Source: Acidobacteriota bacterium (GTDB taxonomy: Bacteria; Acidobacteriota; Aminicenantia; Aminicenantales; Saccharicenantaceae). Taken from it: a DNA stretch of 64,000 nucleotides. Under the pieces are notes generated by a model. That model searched no databases. It was given only the letters and a program-made list of their open reading frames with translations, and was not told the origin of the DNA. The position numbers were made by a program, and so were the translations under genes. Of this stretch, positions 52,989 through 61,624 are shown one piece after another. The first letter of the stretch is position 1, and each line of letters opens with the position of its first letter. Location: positions 310,001-374,000 of the forward strand of contig JAKQUO010000008.1 of assembly GCA_029569255.1 (NCBI GenBank), written 5' to 3'.

Positions 52989-54275
52989 ATGGCCAACAAG
53001 GGTTTCAACGCGTTCGAGATGGCCCAGAAGCAGTTCGATTCTGTGGCCGACCTTCTCGAGCTCGACCAGCCGACCCGGGACCTCCTGAGGTCCCCCCTGC
53101 GGGAGTACCACGTCTCCATCCCCGTCCCCATGGACGACGGCGGCGTCCGCGTCTTCCGCGGCTTCCGCTGCCAGCACAACGACGCCCGCGGGCCCTGCAA
53201 GGGCGGCATCCGCTTCCACCCCCACGAGACGATCGACACCGTCCGGGCCCTGTCCATGTGGATGACCTGGAAGTGCGCCGTCGTCGACATCCCGCTCGGC
53301 GGCGGCAAGGGCGGCGTCGTCTGCGACCCGCACGACCTCAGCGCGCGCGAGCAGGAACGCCTCTGCCGCGGCTGGGTCCGGGCCATCGCCCAGGACATCG
53401 GCCCGCTCCGCGACGTCCCCGCGCCCGACGTCATGACCAACCCCCAGCACATGATCTGGATGCTCGACGAGTACGAGGCCATCCACGGCGCCAAGTACCC
53501 CGGCGTCATCACCGGCAAGCCGGTGGGCATGGGCGGATCGCTCGGCCGGACCGAGGCGACGGGCTACGGCATCATCTACACCGTCCGCGAGGCCCTCAAG
53601 GAGCTGGGCATCAAGCCCGAGGGCACGACGGCCTCCGTCCAGGGCTTCGGCAACGTCGCCCAGCACGCCATCCAGCTCTACACCAGGCTCGGCGGCAAGG
53701 TCGTCGCGGTCGCCTGCTGGGACCAGAACGACCGGGCCTCCTACACCTACCGCAAGAAGGGCGGCGTCGACCTCGAGGAGCTCCGGGCCATCACCGACCG
53801 CTTCGGCGGCATCGACAAGGCCAAGGCCGAGGCCCTCGGCTACGAGCGGCTCCCCGGCGACGCCTGGATCGAGCAGGACGTCGACATCCTCCTGCCCTGC
53901 GCGCTGGAGAACCAGGTCAACGCCGAGACCGTCAAGAAGATCGGCCCCAGGGTCAAGGTCCTGGCCGAGGGCGCCAACGGCCCGACGACGCCCGAGGCCG
54001 ACGAGGCCATCAAGAAGCGGGGCATCTTCGTCATCCCCGACTTCCTGGCCAACGCCGGCGGGGTCACCTGCAGCTACTTCGAGCAGGTCCAGTGCAACAC
54101 GAACTTCTTCTGGCCCAAGGACGAGGTCCTGACCAAGCTCGACGACAAGATGACCGCGGCCTTCAAGGCCGTCAGCGAGCTGGCCCGGAAGAAGAAGCTC
54201 TACATGCGCGACGCCGCCTACGTCATCTCGGTCAGCCGCGTCGCCGAAGCCTGCAAGAGCCGCGGCTGGGTCTGA
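52989..54275 (+). CDS. gdhA: Glutamate dehydrogenase (Glu/Leu/Phe/Val dehydrogenase family)
   Basis: 428 residues. GPCKGGIRFHPHETIDTVRALSMWMTWKCAVVDIPLGGGKGGV contains the substrate-binding lysines and the catalytic-site region, and ASVQGFGNVAQHAIQLY is the NAD(P)-binding Rossmann motif. LAEGANGPTTPEAD and PDFLANAGGVTCSYFEQVQ are classic GdhA blocks. Interconverts glutamate and 2-oxoglutarate plus ammonia, which suits a peptide-degrading organism. The start at ATG 52989 is preferred to a TTG six bases upstream because of AAGGAG spacing. A strong hairpin follows. Confidence 0.94.
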   Translation: MANKGFNAFEMAQKQFDSVADLLELDQPTRDLLRSPLREYHVSIPVPMDDGGVRVFRGFRCQHNDARGPCKGGIRFHPHETIDTVRALSMWMTWKCAVVDIPLGGGKGGVVCDPHDLSAREQERLCRGWVRAIAQDIGPLRDVPAPDVMTNPQHMIWMLDEYEAIHGAKYPGVITGKPVGMGGSLGRTEATGYGIIYTVREALKELGIKPEGTTASVQGFGNVAQHAIQLYTRLGGKVVAVACWDQNDRASYTYRKKGGVDLEELRAITDRFGGIDKAKAEALGYERLPGDAWIEQDVDILLPCALENQVNAETVKKIGPRVKVLAEGANGPTTPEADEAIKKRGIFVIPDFLANAGGVTCSYFEQVQCNTNFFWPKDEVLTKLDDKMTAAFKAVSELARKKKLYMRDAAYVISVSRVAEACKSRGWV

Positions 54276-54277
54276 GC

Positions 54278-54328
54278 CCGCTCCGCCGGGCCCTCCGGTC
54301 CCGGCCCCGTCCCGGCCCGGCGGAACGG
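54278..54328 (+). terminator. GC-rich 15-bp stem-loop after gdhA
   Basis: CCGCTCCGCCGGGCC (54278-54292) pairs with GGCCCGGCGGAACGG (54314-54328) with one mismatch and a 21-nt loop. It begins 2 nt after the stop. No U-tract. Confidence 0.55.
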
Positions 54329-54333
54329 GAAGG

Positions 54334-54362
54334 TTGATTCGACGCCCGGATTCGGCGATACT
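54334..54362 (+). promoter_or_regulatory. Promoter of apbE
   Basis: TTGATT (54334-54339), 17 bp, GATACT (54357-54362). The ATG at 54369 lies at the expected transcript start, so the mRNA is probably leaderless. Confidence 0.6.
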
Positions 54363-54368
54363 CGCCGC

Positions 54369-55292
54369 ATGCGAGCCGCGAAGAAGCCCGCCGCGCGCCG
54401 GTTCTCGCACGAGGCCATGGCGACCGCGTTCGAGGTCGTCATCGCCGGCAAGGGCGGGGCTTACGCCGGGCAGGCCGCCCGGGCCGCCTTCGACGAGATC
54501 GACCGGATCGAGCGCCTCTTCAGCCGCTTCGACCCCTCGAGCGAAATAAGCCGCGTCTCCCGCCTGCGGCCGGGCGAGGCCCTGCCCGTCGGCGTCGAGA
54601 CCGTCCATGTCCTGGGGCTCTGCTCGTTCGTCCAGCTCGAGACGGGCGGCGCCTTCGACCCGAACTTCCGGGCCGCGGCGGCGCTTCCGGACGGGCGGCG
54701 GCCCCCGCCTCCTCCGCTCCTCGCCGGCCTCCTCCGGGCCGCCCATACTGGCGCCGGCTTCGAGGTCGTCCGGACCGGGACCGCTTGGCCCGGGCTCGAC
54801 CTCGACCTCGGCGCCGTGGGCAAGGGCTTCGCCCTCGACAGCGCCCGGGCCGTCCTGGCCGATTGGGGGATCGCGAACGTCCTGCTCCACGCCGGGACCA
54901 GCACGGCCCTCGCCGCCGGCCCGGGCCCCGGGCGGACGGACCGGGGCTGGCCCGTCGGGGCCGGGCCGGGACGCATCCTCCTGAGGAACGAGGCCCTGAG
55001 CGGGTCGGGCACGGAGGTCAAGGGCGAGCACGTCGTCGATCCCCGGACCGGCCGGCCGGCCCGCGGCCACCCGGCCGCCTGGGCCAAGCACCCTTCGGCC
55101 GCCGCCGCCGACGCCCTCTCGACGGCCTTCATGGTCATGCGGACGGCCGAGGTGGCCCGCTTCTGCGCCCGGCACCCCGGGATCTGGGCCCTCGTGAAAA
55201 CCGGCCCGGAAACGTGTAGAATATTCAACGCCGGCGCGGCCGCCGGACAGGGGGCCTCCCGGCGAAGGAGACAACGATGGCCAAGCGTTTGA
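54369..55292 (+). CDS. apbE: FAD:protein FMN transferase (ApbE family)
   Basis: 307 residues. MATAFEVVIAG, DEIDRIERLFSRFDPSSEISRVS, DLDLGAVGKGFALDSA, LSGSGTEVKGEHVVDPRTGRPA and DALSTAFMVM are ApbE motifs, the last with the Mg-binding Asp. ApbE attaches FMN to threonine in flavoproteins such as RnfG/NqrC. No such acceptor is visible in the window. No signal peptide is obvious. Its end overlaps the next gene by 16 nt. Confidence 0.88.
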   Translation: MRAAKKPAARRFSHEAMATAFEVVIAGKGGAYAGQAARAAFDEIDRIERLFSRFDPSSEISRVSRLRPGEALPVGVETVHVLGLCSFVQLETGGAFDPNFRAAAALPDGRRPPPPPLLAGLLRAAHTGAGFEVVRTGTAWPGLDLDLGAVGKGFALDSARAVLADWGIANVLLHAGTSTALAAGPGPGRTDRGWPVGAGPGRILLRNEALSGSGTEVKGEHVVDPRTGRPARGHPAAWAKHPSAAAADALSTAFMVMRTAEVARFCARHPGIWALVKTGPETCRIFNAGAAAGQGASRRRRQRWPSV

Positions 55293-55954
55293 GCTGGATC
55301 GCGACGGCCGCGTTCGGCCTGGCCGCCCTGGCCCCGGCCGCGGCCGCGCAGGACCCCGGCAAGGAAGTCCTCAAGATCGACCTGCCCAAGCCGATGTTCG
55401 TCGGCACGCCCAGGAACATCCGCACCCCCAACCTCGAAACGGTCACCGGGAAGCCCCGCGGCCCGTTCCTGGTCCCGGTCGGGACGACGCTCCTGTCCCT
55501 CGGCCGGCCCGTCGCCTCGAGCGACAAGGAGCCCGTCATCGGCGAGACCGCCTTCGTCACCGACGGCAAGAAGTCCGGAGAGGACGGCTACTACGTCGAG
55601 CTCGGGCCGATGCTCCAGTGGGTCCAGATCGATCTCGGCAAGTCCCATGAGCTCACCGCCATCGTGGCCTGGCACTATCACAGCCAGGCCCGCGTCTACC
55701 GGGACGTCGTCGTCCAGGTCTCGGACGACAAGGACTTCGTCTCCGGCGTGACGACGGTCTTCAACAACGACCACGACAACAGCTCCGGGCTCGGGGCCGG
55801 GAAGGACAAGGAATACATCGAGACGTTCGACGGCAAGCTCTTCGATCCCAAGGGGGTCAAGGCCCGCTATGTCCGCCTCTACAGCGGCGGCAACACCTCG
55901 AACGACATGAACCACTACGTGGAGGTCGAGGTCTACGGCCTGCCGGCCAAATGA
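55277..55954 (+). CDS. Exported F5/8 type C (discoidin)-like protein
   Basis: 225 residues. A Sec signal (ATAAFGLAALAPAAAAQ, about 8-24) precedes a beta-sandwich region with GPMLQWVQIDLGKSHELTAIVAWHY, YRDVVVQVSDDKDF and VKARYVRLYSGGN, the pattern of discoidin/F5-8C domains that bind glycans or surfaces. Catalytic residues are not visible. It overlaps apbE by 16 nt and the next gene by 4 nt, so all three are probably cotranscribed. Confidence 0.78.
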   Translation: MAKRLSWIATAAFGLAALAPAAAAQDPGKEVLKIDLPKPMFVGTPRNIRTPNLETVTGKPRGPFLVPVGTTLLSLGRPVASSDKEPVIGETAFVTDGKKSGEDGYYVELGPMLQWVQIDLGKSHELTAIVAWHYHSQARVYRDVVVQVSDDKDFVSGVTTVFNNDHDNSSGLGAGKDKEYIETFDGKLFDPKGVKARYVRLYSGGNTSNDMNHYVEVEVYGLPAK

Positions 55955-57525
55955 CCAAGAAGGCCTTCGCGGGGCTCTTCATCGCCGCCCTCGCGGGCGC
56001 CCTGGCCTTCCGCTTCGTCCGCGCGGACATCCGGCCGATGCACCATGACGAAGCCAACCAGGCGGTCAAGATCGGCGACCTCCTCGAGCGCGGGGAGTAC
56101 CGGTTCGACCCTCAGGACCATCACGGCCCGACGCTGTGCTACCTGACCCTGCCCGCGGCCCGCGCCGCGGGGGCGCGGACGCTGGCCGACCTGGACGAGA
56201 CGACGCTCCGGGCCGTCCCGGCCCTCTTCGGCGCCGGGCTGCTCCTCCTCTTCCTCCTCTTTGAGGGAGGGATCTCCCGCGAGGCCGCGCTCGCGGCCGC
56301 GGCCCTGGCCGCCGTCTCGCCGGCCCTGAGCTATTACAGCCGCTTCTACATCCAGGAGACCCTGCTCGTCTTCTTCCTGGCCGCCCTCCTCGGGACGGGC
56401 TGGAGGTATGCCCGGACCCGCAAGGCCGGCTGGGCCCTGGCGGCCGGCGTTTCCGCGGGATTGATGCTGGCGACCAAGGAAACGAGCCTCGTCCTGCTCG
56501 CCGGCCTGGCCGCCGCCTTCGCCGTCGTCGCCGGGCTGGAGGCCCTTCCCTCTCGCCGCGGCCGGGTCGTCGCCGCGGGGGACGCCTGGGTCTGGCGGGA
56601 CCGCCGGGTCGGGATGCCGGCCGCCTTTCATGTCGCGCTCTTCGTCATCGCCGCCGCGGCCGCGGCGGCCCTGTTCTATTCGTCCTTCCTCCGTCACCCC
56701 GAAGGCCTGGTCGACGCGTTCCGGGCGGCCGGCGCCTCGATCGTCCGCGGCGCACGCCCGGACGTCCACGCCCACCCCTGGCCCTGGTACTTCGAGCTCC
56801 TGGCCTGGTTCCGGGCGGGCCGGGGGCCGGTCTGGAGCGAGGGCTTTCTTCTTTTCCTGGCCCTGGCCGGAGCCGTTTCCGCCTTGGTCCCGGACGCCGG
56901 CCGGAAGGACAGCCCGCGCTTGCTCCGCTTCGTCCTCCTCTTCACCATCGTCACGGCCGCCGCCTACAGCCTCGTCCCTTACAAGACGCCTTGGAACGTC
57001 CTGCCCTTCTACTTCGGACTCGTCCTGCTGGCCGGCTCCGGGGCCGCGGCCCTCGTCCGCCTGGCCCGGCCGCGGACGCTCCGGACCGCCGTCACCCTCC
57101 TGCTGGCGAGCGGCTTCGCCTTCCAGGCCTTCCAGGCCTGGCGGGCGAATTTCCGGGCCGCCGCGGACCCCTCCAACCCGTACGTCTACGCCCAGACCGT
57201 CCCGGACTTCCTCCGGCTGGTCGCAGCCGTGGAGCGGGCGGCCGCGGACTCGCCGGCCGGGAAGGGCATCTTCATCCAGGTCGTCGCCCCGCCGGACGAG
57301 ACCTGGCCCTTGCCGTGGTATCTGCGGGCCTACGAGCGGGTGGGATACTGGACGGACCCGGCCGGGGCCCTGGCTTTCGCCGGGACCGGCGAGCCGGCGG
57401 CGGTCATCGCCTCGGCTGGCTTCGCCGAGGAAATCGGCGCGGCCCTCGGCGAGGACTACGATCAAAATTACTTCGGCCTCCGCCCCGAGGTCCCGCTCTG
57501 CCTATTCACCCGGCGGGCCCCTTGA
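55951..57525 (+). CDS. Polytopic membrane protein of the Agl23/TIGR03663 type (GT-C/PMT-like)
   Basis: 524 residues, about 11-12 membrane helices. RPMHHDEANQAVKIGDLLERGEYRFDPQDHHGPTLCYL at the start has the acidic DE pair and His-rich first loop seen in GT-C glycosyltransferases and TIGR03663 proteins (flippase-associated Agl23). VSPALSYYSRFYIQETLLVFFL and MLATKETSLVLL are further family segments. Likely role: lipid-linked sugar transfer at the membrane, substrate unknown. Overlaps the discoidin-like gene by 4 nt. Confidence 0.8.
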   Translation: MTKKAFAGLFIAALAGALAFRFVRADIRPMHHDEANQAVKIGDLLERGEYRFDPQDHHGPTLCYLTLPAARAAGARTLADLDETTLRAVPALFGAGLLLLFLLFEGGISREAALAAAALAAVSPALSYYSRFYIQETLLVFFLAALLGTGWRYARTRKAGWALAAGVSAGLMLATKETSLVLLAGLAAAFAVVAGLEALPSRRGRVVAAGDAWVWRDRRVGMPAAFHVALFVIAAAAAAALFYSSFLRHPEGLVDAFRAAGASIVRGARPDVHAHPWPWYFELLAWFRAGRGPVWSEGFLLFLALAGAVSALVPDAGRKDSPRLLRFVLLFTIVTAAAYSLVPYKTPWNVLPFYFGLVLLAGSGAAALVRLARPRTLRTAVTLLLASGFAFQAFQAWRANFRAAADPSNPYVYAQTVPDFLRLVAAVERAAADSPAGKGIFIQVVAPPDETWPLPWYLRAYERVGYWTDPAGALAFAGTGEPAAVIASAGFAEEIGAALGEDYDQNYFGLRPEVPLCLFTRRAP

Positions 57526-57622
57526 CCGTCGAGGAGGCCCGAGAAGGCCCGTCAAGCGGCGAGGGTCGGTCACCCCGCAATCGGGAAAGCCGCCGGGACG
57601 GGTTCCCGGGGTGCCGCCCCCG

Positions 57623-59029
57623 TCACAGGCTCCAGCCGGGACGATACTGGAAATGGAGCAGCTCGTTGGCCTCGGGAAGGTTGGTGAACTCCATCTTCTC
57701 GCCGTCCCAGAGGAGCCTCATGTTCTTGTCGGCCAGGCGGACGGCCACGTTGGCCAGGAGCATCGTCTCGGTCAGAGGGCCCGAATAGGAGAAGTCGGTC
57801 GTCGACTTGGTCCCCTTCTTGATGGCCTCGAACCATTCCTCGCGGATGCCGGGCGAGCGCGGGATGGTCTTCTCGGGCCGGACGAACTCCTGCATCCGCG
57901 TCTCGGGGACGAGGCGGGGGTTCTCGCCGTAGGTCCCGCACATGAGCAGGCCCTTGTCGCCCCGGAAGAAGACGCCGCCGCCGTCGTCGCCGACCATGCG
58001 GCCCTGCTCGAGCTCGGGCGGCCGCGGCGGGGTCAGGCCGCCGTCCCACCAGGTCAAGGTCACCGGCGGCATCGAGCCTCGGGCCGGGAACTCGTAGGTC
58101 ACGACCTCGGCCGCCGGCGCGTAGTCCTTGGAGAAGACCGTCGACGAGCCCTGGACGCTTATCGGGGCCCTAAGGTCGAGGGCCCAGAAGGGCTGGTCCA
58201 TGATGTGCGCGCCCATGTCGCCGAGGGCGCCGGTCCCGAAGTCCCAGAGCCCGCGCCACTTGAAGGGGTGGTAGGCCGGGTGGTAGGGACGGAAGGGGGC
58301 CGGACCGAGCCAAACGTCCCAGTCGAGGGTCGAGGGGACCGACGGGATCTCGGCCGGCGCGTCGATCGCGCCCTGGGGCCAGATGGGCCGGTTGGTCCAG
58401 CAGTGGACCTCGGTGACGTCGCCGATGGCCCCGGCCTTGATCCACTCGCAGATGAGCCGGGCGCCTTCTCCGGCGTGGCCCTGGTTGCCCATCTGAGTGA
58501 CGACGCCGGCCTCACTGGCCGCCCTGGCAAGGAGGCGGGCCTCCTTGACGGTGTGGGTCAGAGGCTTCTGGACGTAGACGTGCTTGCCCAGCTTGATAGC
58601 GGCCATGGCGATGACGGCGTGGGTGTGGTCGGGCGTCGACACGGTGACGGCGTCGATCCCCTTCTCCTTCTCCAGCATCCGGCGCCAGTCACGGTACTTG
58701 GCCGCTTTCTCGTACATGGCCTTCTCGTCAGGCTCGAGCCGGTCCGAGCCGAGGAGACGGGCCACGGCCTCGTCGTCGACGTCGCACAGGGCGACGACGT
58801 TCTGGGAGCGGCAGCCGCGGGTGTCGGAAAAGCCCATGCCGCCGACCCCGACGCAGGCGATGTTCAGGGTGTCGCTCGGCGTCTTGGCGGCGGCTCTCTT
58901 CCTCTGCCCGCCGACGACGTGGCGGGGCACGACCATGAGCCCGGCCGCGGCAGCCGAGGCCGCGCCGAGGAACTTCCGGCGGCTCCAGCCCGGTCCGGGG
59001 AGCGAGAGGGATTTCTTCTTCGCGTCCAT
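57623..59029 (-). CDS. Tat-exported Gfo/Idh/MocA-family oxidoreductase
   Basis: 468 residues. ATG 59029 follows GGAGGGTC and yields the twin-arginine signal WSRRKFLGAASAAAAGLMV. The Rossmann motif LNIACVGVGGMGFSD, the lysine motif HVYVQKPLTHTV (QKP in place of EKP) and GALGDMGAHIMDQPFWALDL follow. The C-terminal region includes TWWDGGLTPPRP, common in exported planctomycete- and acidobacterial-type Gfo/Idh proteins. Substrate unknown, likely sugar-derived. Monocistronic, convergent to the Agl23-like gene. Confidence 0.9.
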   Translation of the reverse strand: MDAKKKSLSLPGPGWSRRKFLGAASAAAAGLMVVPRHVVGGQRKRAAAKTPSDTLNIACVGVGGMGFSDTRGCRSQNVVALCDVDDEAVARLLGSDRLEPDEKAMYEKAAKYRDWRRMLEKEKGIDAVTVSTPDHTHAVIAMAAIKLGKHVYVQKPLTHTVKEARLLARAASEAGVVTQMGNQGHAGEGARLICEWIKAGAIGDVTEVHCWTNRPIWPQGAIDAPAEIPSVPSTLDWDVWLGPAPFRPYHPAYHPFKWRGLWDFGTGALGDMGAHIMDQPFWALDLRAPISVQGSSTVFSKDYAPAAEVVTYEFPARGSMPPVTLTWWDGGLTPPRPPELEQGRMVGDDGGGVFFRGDKGLLMCGTYGENPRLVPETRMQEFVRPEKTIPRSPGIREEWFEAIKKGTKSTTDFSYSGPLTETMLLANVAVRLADKNMRLLWDGEKMEFTNLPEANELLHFQYRPGWSL

Positions 59030-59178
59030 GTCCGACCCTCCTTTACGGCAGTTGCGTTGAAGCGACCCACCGGGCTTATAGCACAAAGGCGCGGCGAGGG
59101 TCAATTCGGCGGGGAACTTCGAGGCAAGACCCGGCCGCCTTGGAGCGGGACCCCGCCAGCGGGAGAAGAGCCATGCAA

Positions 59179-59196
59179 GGAGGGCACGGGCCCTCC
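59179..59196 (-). terminator. Hairpin downstream of the FadL-like gene
   Basis: A perfect 7-bp stem GGAGGGC/GCCCTCC with a 4-nt loop lies about 30 nt after the fadL-like stop. No U-tract on that strand. Confidence 0.35.
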
Positions 59197-59224
59197 TCCG
59201 AAAAACGAGCCGCCCTCTCCGGGC

Positions 59225-60541
59225 TTAGAACGCGTAGCTGATGCCCAGGATCGGGACCATGATCTTCATCGTGTAGACGCCGGGCATGGCGTTTCCCGGG
59301 GCGATGGTGCGCTTCTTGCCGTTGAGATACTCGAAGGCGAAGTCGATGCTCAGGCCGCCGGTCTTGTAGCCGAAGCCGCCGGCGATGCTGTTGTAATCGA
59401 AGCCGGGCACGAGGATGTTCAAGGTCTCGTCCGGGGCGGGGGCGGGGTCCCAATAGTACCCGCCGCGGAGGGCCAGGTTGCCGATGACGTACTCGACACC
59501 GCCGCGGATCTGCATCTTGTCGGCCCACCGGAGGTCGAGGTGGTTGGCGCTCTTGCCGATCGCGTTCCAGCCCATGTTCAAGAGATTGACGGTCAGGAGG
59601 TCGAGCTTCTTCCAGTTGGTCCACTGGAGGTCGAAGGCTAGGGTCAGGTTGTCCACCGGCTTGACGGACACGCCGCCGGCCAGCCACATGGGGCTCGTCG
59701 CCGTGAGCTCGGCGTTGGACTCTTCGTCGAGGGTGGGATTGCCGGGGATGAAATTGCCGAACGTCGGCATGTTCTCGACCTCCGCCTCGCCCTTCATCTT
59801 GAGCTTGGAGGCGAGACGGTAGGTCAGGCCGAAGCTGATCCGGTCGCTCGGCTTGATCAGGAGGCCGAAGGTCGCCCCGTAGCCCCAGCCCCTGACATCC
59901 AGCTCCGACTGGCCGAAGTTGAAGATGTACGGCGGCGGGCCGGCGATGAGCGTGTAGGTCTGGGCCCACTGCTCCATCTGGAAGAAGCCGTAGTTGATGT
60001 TGGCGCTGGCGCCGAGATAGACCATGTCGGTGAGCTTGACCGCGATCGAGGGGGCCAGGGTGACCGAGCCGATGAAGCTTTCCCAGTCATAGGCCTGGAC
60101 CGTGGGGGTCACGGTCGAGCCGGCCGGAAGCCCGGAGAGCAAGACGCTCTCGAGCCCCGGATTGGCCCAGTCCGCGCCCAGGCCGGACAGGGTGTAGGCG
60201 CCGACGCCGACGACGACCCGGTCCCCGACCGGCTGGAAGTAGCCAAGCAGGCCGGCCGGGTATTTCTTGTTCTTGGTCTCCATGCTCAGGGGCCCGACCT
60301 CGTAGGTGCTCTTCGGGATGAGCAGGTCCCCGGCCAGGCCGAACGTCCCCTTCTTCAGCTGGGCCAGACCGGCGGGGTTCCAGAAGACCGCCGAGACGTC
60401 GTCAGCCAGGCTGACGTAGGCGCCGCCCATGGCCGCGGCCCGGGCGCCGAAGCCGTTCAGGTTGAGGCCGTTGGCGAACAGGCCCGTCGTCAGGACGGCG
60501 GCCAAGGCCAACACGAGAGGGAGTCGGACAGCTGCTTTCAT
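59225..60541 (-). CDS. OmpP1/FadL/TodX-family outer membrane transporter
   Basis: 438 residues. A Sec signal (about 1-24) is followed by the FadL plug-like start GLNLNGFGARAAAMGGAYVSLADDVSAVFWNPAGLAQLKKGTFG. The rest is an alternating beta-barrel pattern (SIDFAFEYLNGKKRTIAPG near the end) closing with an aromatic final strand (ILGISYAF). It imports hydrophobic compounds such as fatty acids across the outer membrane. AGGAGG precedes the ATG. Confidence 0.92.
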   Translation of the reverse strand: MKAAVRLPLVLALAAVLTTGLFANGLNLNGFGARAAAMGGAYVSLADDVSAVFWNPAGLAQLKKGTFGLAGDLLIPKSTYEVGPLSMETKNKKYPAGLLGYFQPVGDRVVVGVGAYTLSGLGADWANPGLESVLLSGLPAGSTVTPTVQAYDWESFIGSVTLAPSIAVKLTDMVYLGASANINYGFFQMEQWAQTYTLIAGPPPYIFNFGQSELDVRGWGYGATFGLLIKPSDRISFGLTYRLASKLKMKGEAEVENMPTFGNFIPGNPTLDEESNAELTATSPMWLAGGVSVKPVDNLTLAFDLQWTNWKKLDLLTVNLLNMGWNAIGKSANHLDLRWADKMQIRGGVEYVIGNLALRGGYYWDPAPAPDETLNILVPGFDYNSIAGGFGYKTGGLSIDFAFEYLNGKKRTIAPGNAMPGVYTMKIMVPILGISYAF

Positions 60542-60568
60542 AGTTCCTCCTATTCTGTGCTGCGGAGG

Positions 60569-60574
60569 ATTCTA
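60569..60574 (-). promoter_or_regulatory. -10 box (TAGAAT) of the FadL-like gene
   Basis: Minus strand TAGAAT, 27 nt before the ATG. The -35 region is poor (TGGATT-like at 17 bp). Confidence 0.4.
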
Positions 60575-60727
60575 CTCCAAGTCGGGAAGAAAATCCAGAG
60601 GAACCGGCCCGGCCCTCGAATGGCCTCGAGGCCAAAGATGCGCATTCAGGCCGAACGATCGATGGGACCGGCGGCCGGGGCGTTCTTCCAGCGGGGAAGG
60701 GACGTCCCGGCCCCCGTTTTCGTTCGC

Positions 60728-60943
60728 TCAGATCTTGGCCCGGCCGGCCTCGGTCGCCCGGAACAGGCCTCCGGACTCGGCCACGAAACCGGCCGCCTGG
60801 AGCTCGCGCAGGCTGGAGCGGACGCGGAAGAGCGGAGCGCCGATCTCGGCGGCGATCGCCTCCGGCCCGAGCGGCGTCTCGAGGCTCCGGAGCAGGGCCT
60901 TGGCCGTCGGGGTGACGGTGCCGTCAGCGTTGACGCAGGCCAC
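60728..60943 (-). CDS. Small winged-helix DNA-binding-like protein
   Basis: 71 residues starting at GTG 60943, with GAGGGG 6 nt upstream. TPTAKALLRSLETPLGPEAI and ELQAAGFVAESGGLFRATEAGR have the pattern of an ArsR/MarR-like winged helix, with no metal-binding cysteines of the ArsR kind. It starts 9 nt after the peroxiredoxin gene, so it is the third gene of the perR-like operon. Could fine-tune it, or be an unrelated regulator. Confidence 0.7.
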   Translation of the reverse strand: MACVNADGTVTPTAKALLRSLETPLGPEAIAAEIGAPLFRVRSSLRELQAAGFVAESGGLFRATEAGRAKI

Positions 60944-60952
60944 GGCAGCCCC

Positions 60953-61624
60953 TCACTTCACGGACTTCTTGCAGAAGTACCAGTCCTTGCACTCGGCGGA
61001 CTTGTCCTTCTTCCGCTCCTCGGCCGCTTCCTGGGTCTTGGGCGGCGGCATGATGACCTTGTCGCCGGGGCGCCAGTTGGCGGGCGTGGCCACGCCGTGC
61101 TTGTCGGCCGTCTGGAGGGCCTGGATGAGCCGCAGGATCTCGTCCATGTTCCGCCCCGTCGAGAGCGGGTAATAGATGATGGCCCGGATGACCTGCTTGT
61201 CGTCGATGACGAAGACGGCCCGCGAGGTCTCGGTCTTGCTCTCGCCCGGCATGATCATGCCGTAGAGGGTGGCGACCTCCTTGTTCAGGTCGGCGATGAT
61301 GGGGAAGGTGATCTTCGTGCCCATCTTCTCCTCGACGTTGAGGGCCCAGGCGATGTGGGAGTAGACGCTGTCGATGCTCAGGCCCAGGAGCTCGACGTTC
61401 ATCTCCCGGAGCTTGGGGTGGATCTCGGCGAAAGCGATGAACTCCGTCGTGCAGACCGGGGTGAAGTCGGCCGGGTGCGAGAAGAGCACCAGCCAGCCGC
61501 CCTTGAAGTCCTCGAGCTTGAGGACCCCGTGGGTGGTCACGGCCTCGAACGGGGGCGCGGGCGAGCCGATCCGGGGCAGCCCCGGCTGAGGCTGGGCGGC
61601 GGTCAGGGTCGTGTTGTCCGTCAT
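60953..61624 (-). CDS. Peroxiredoxin (Prx6/AhpC2-like)
   Basis: 223 residues. HPADFTPVCTTEF contains the peroxidatic Cys in the PxxxTxxC setting. NVELLGLSIDSVYSHIAWALNVEEKMG and the C-terminal ECKDWYFCKK, with extra cysteines that could resolve the sulfenic acid, match the archaeal/bacterial Prx6-like group. Reduces hydrogen peroxide and organic peroxides in the cytoplasm. Its ATG overlaps the TGA of the perR-like gene, so both are made from one mRNA. Confidence 0.93.
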   Translation of the reverse strand: MTDNTTLTAAQPQPGLPRIGSPAPPFEAVTTHGVLKLEDFKGGWLVLFSHPADFTPVCTTEFIAFAEIHPKLREMNVELLGLSIDSVYSHIAWALNVEEKMGTKITFPIIADLNKEVATLYGMIMPGESKTETSRAVFVIDDKQVIRAIIYYPLSTGRNMDEILRLIQALQTADKHGVATPANWRPGDKVIMPPPKTQEAAEERKKDKSAECKDWYFCKKSVK

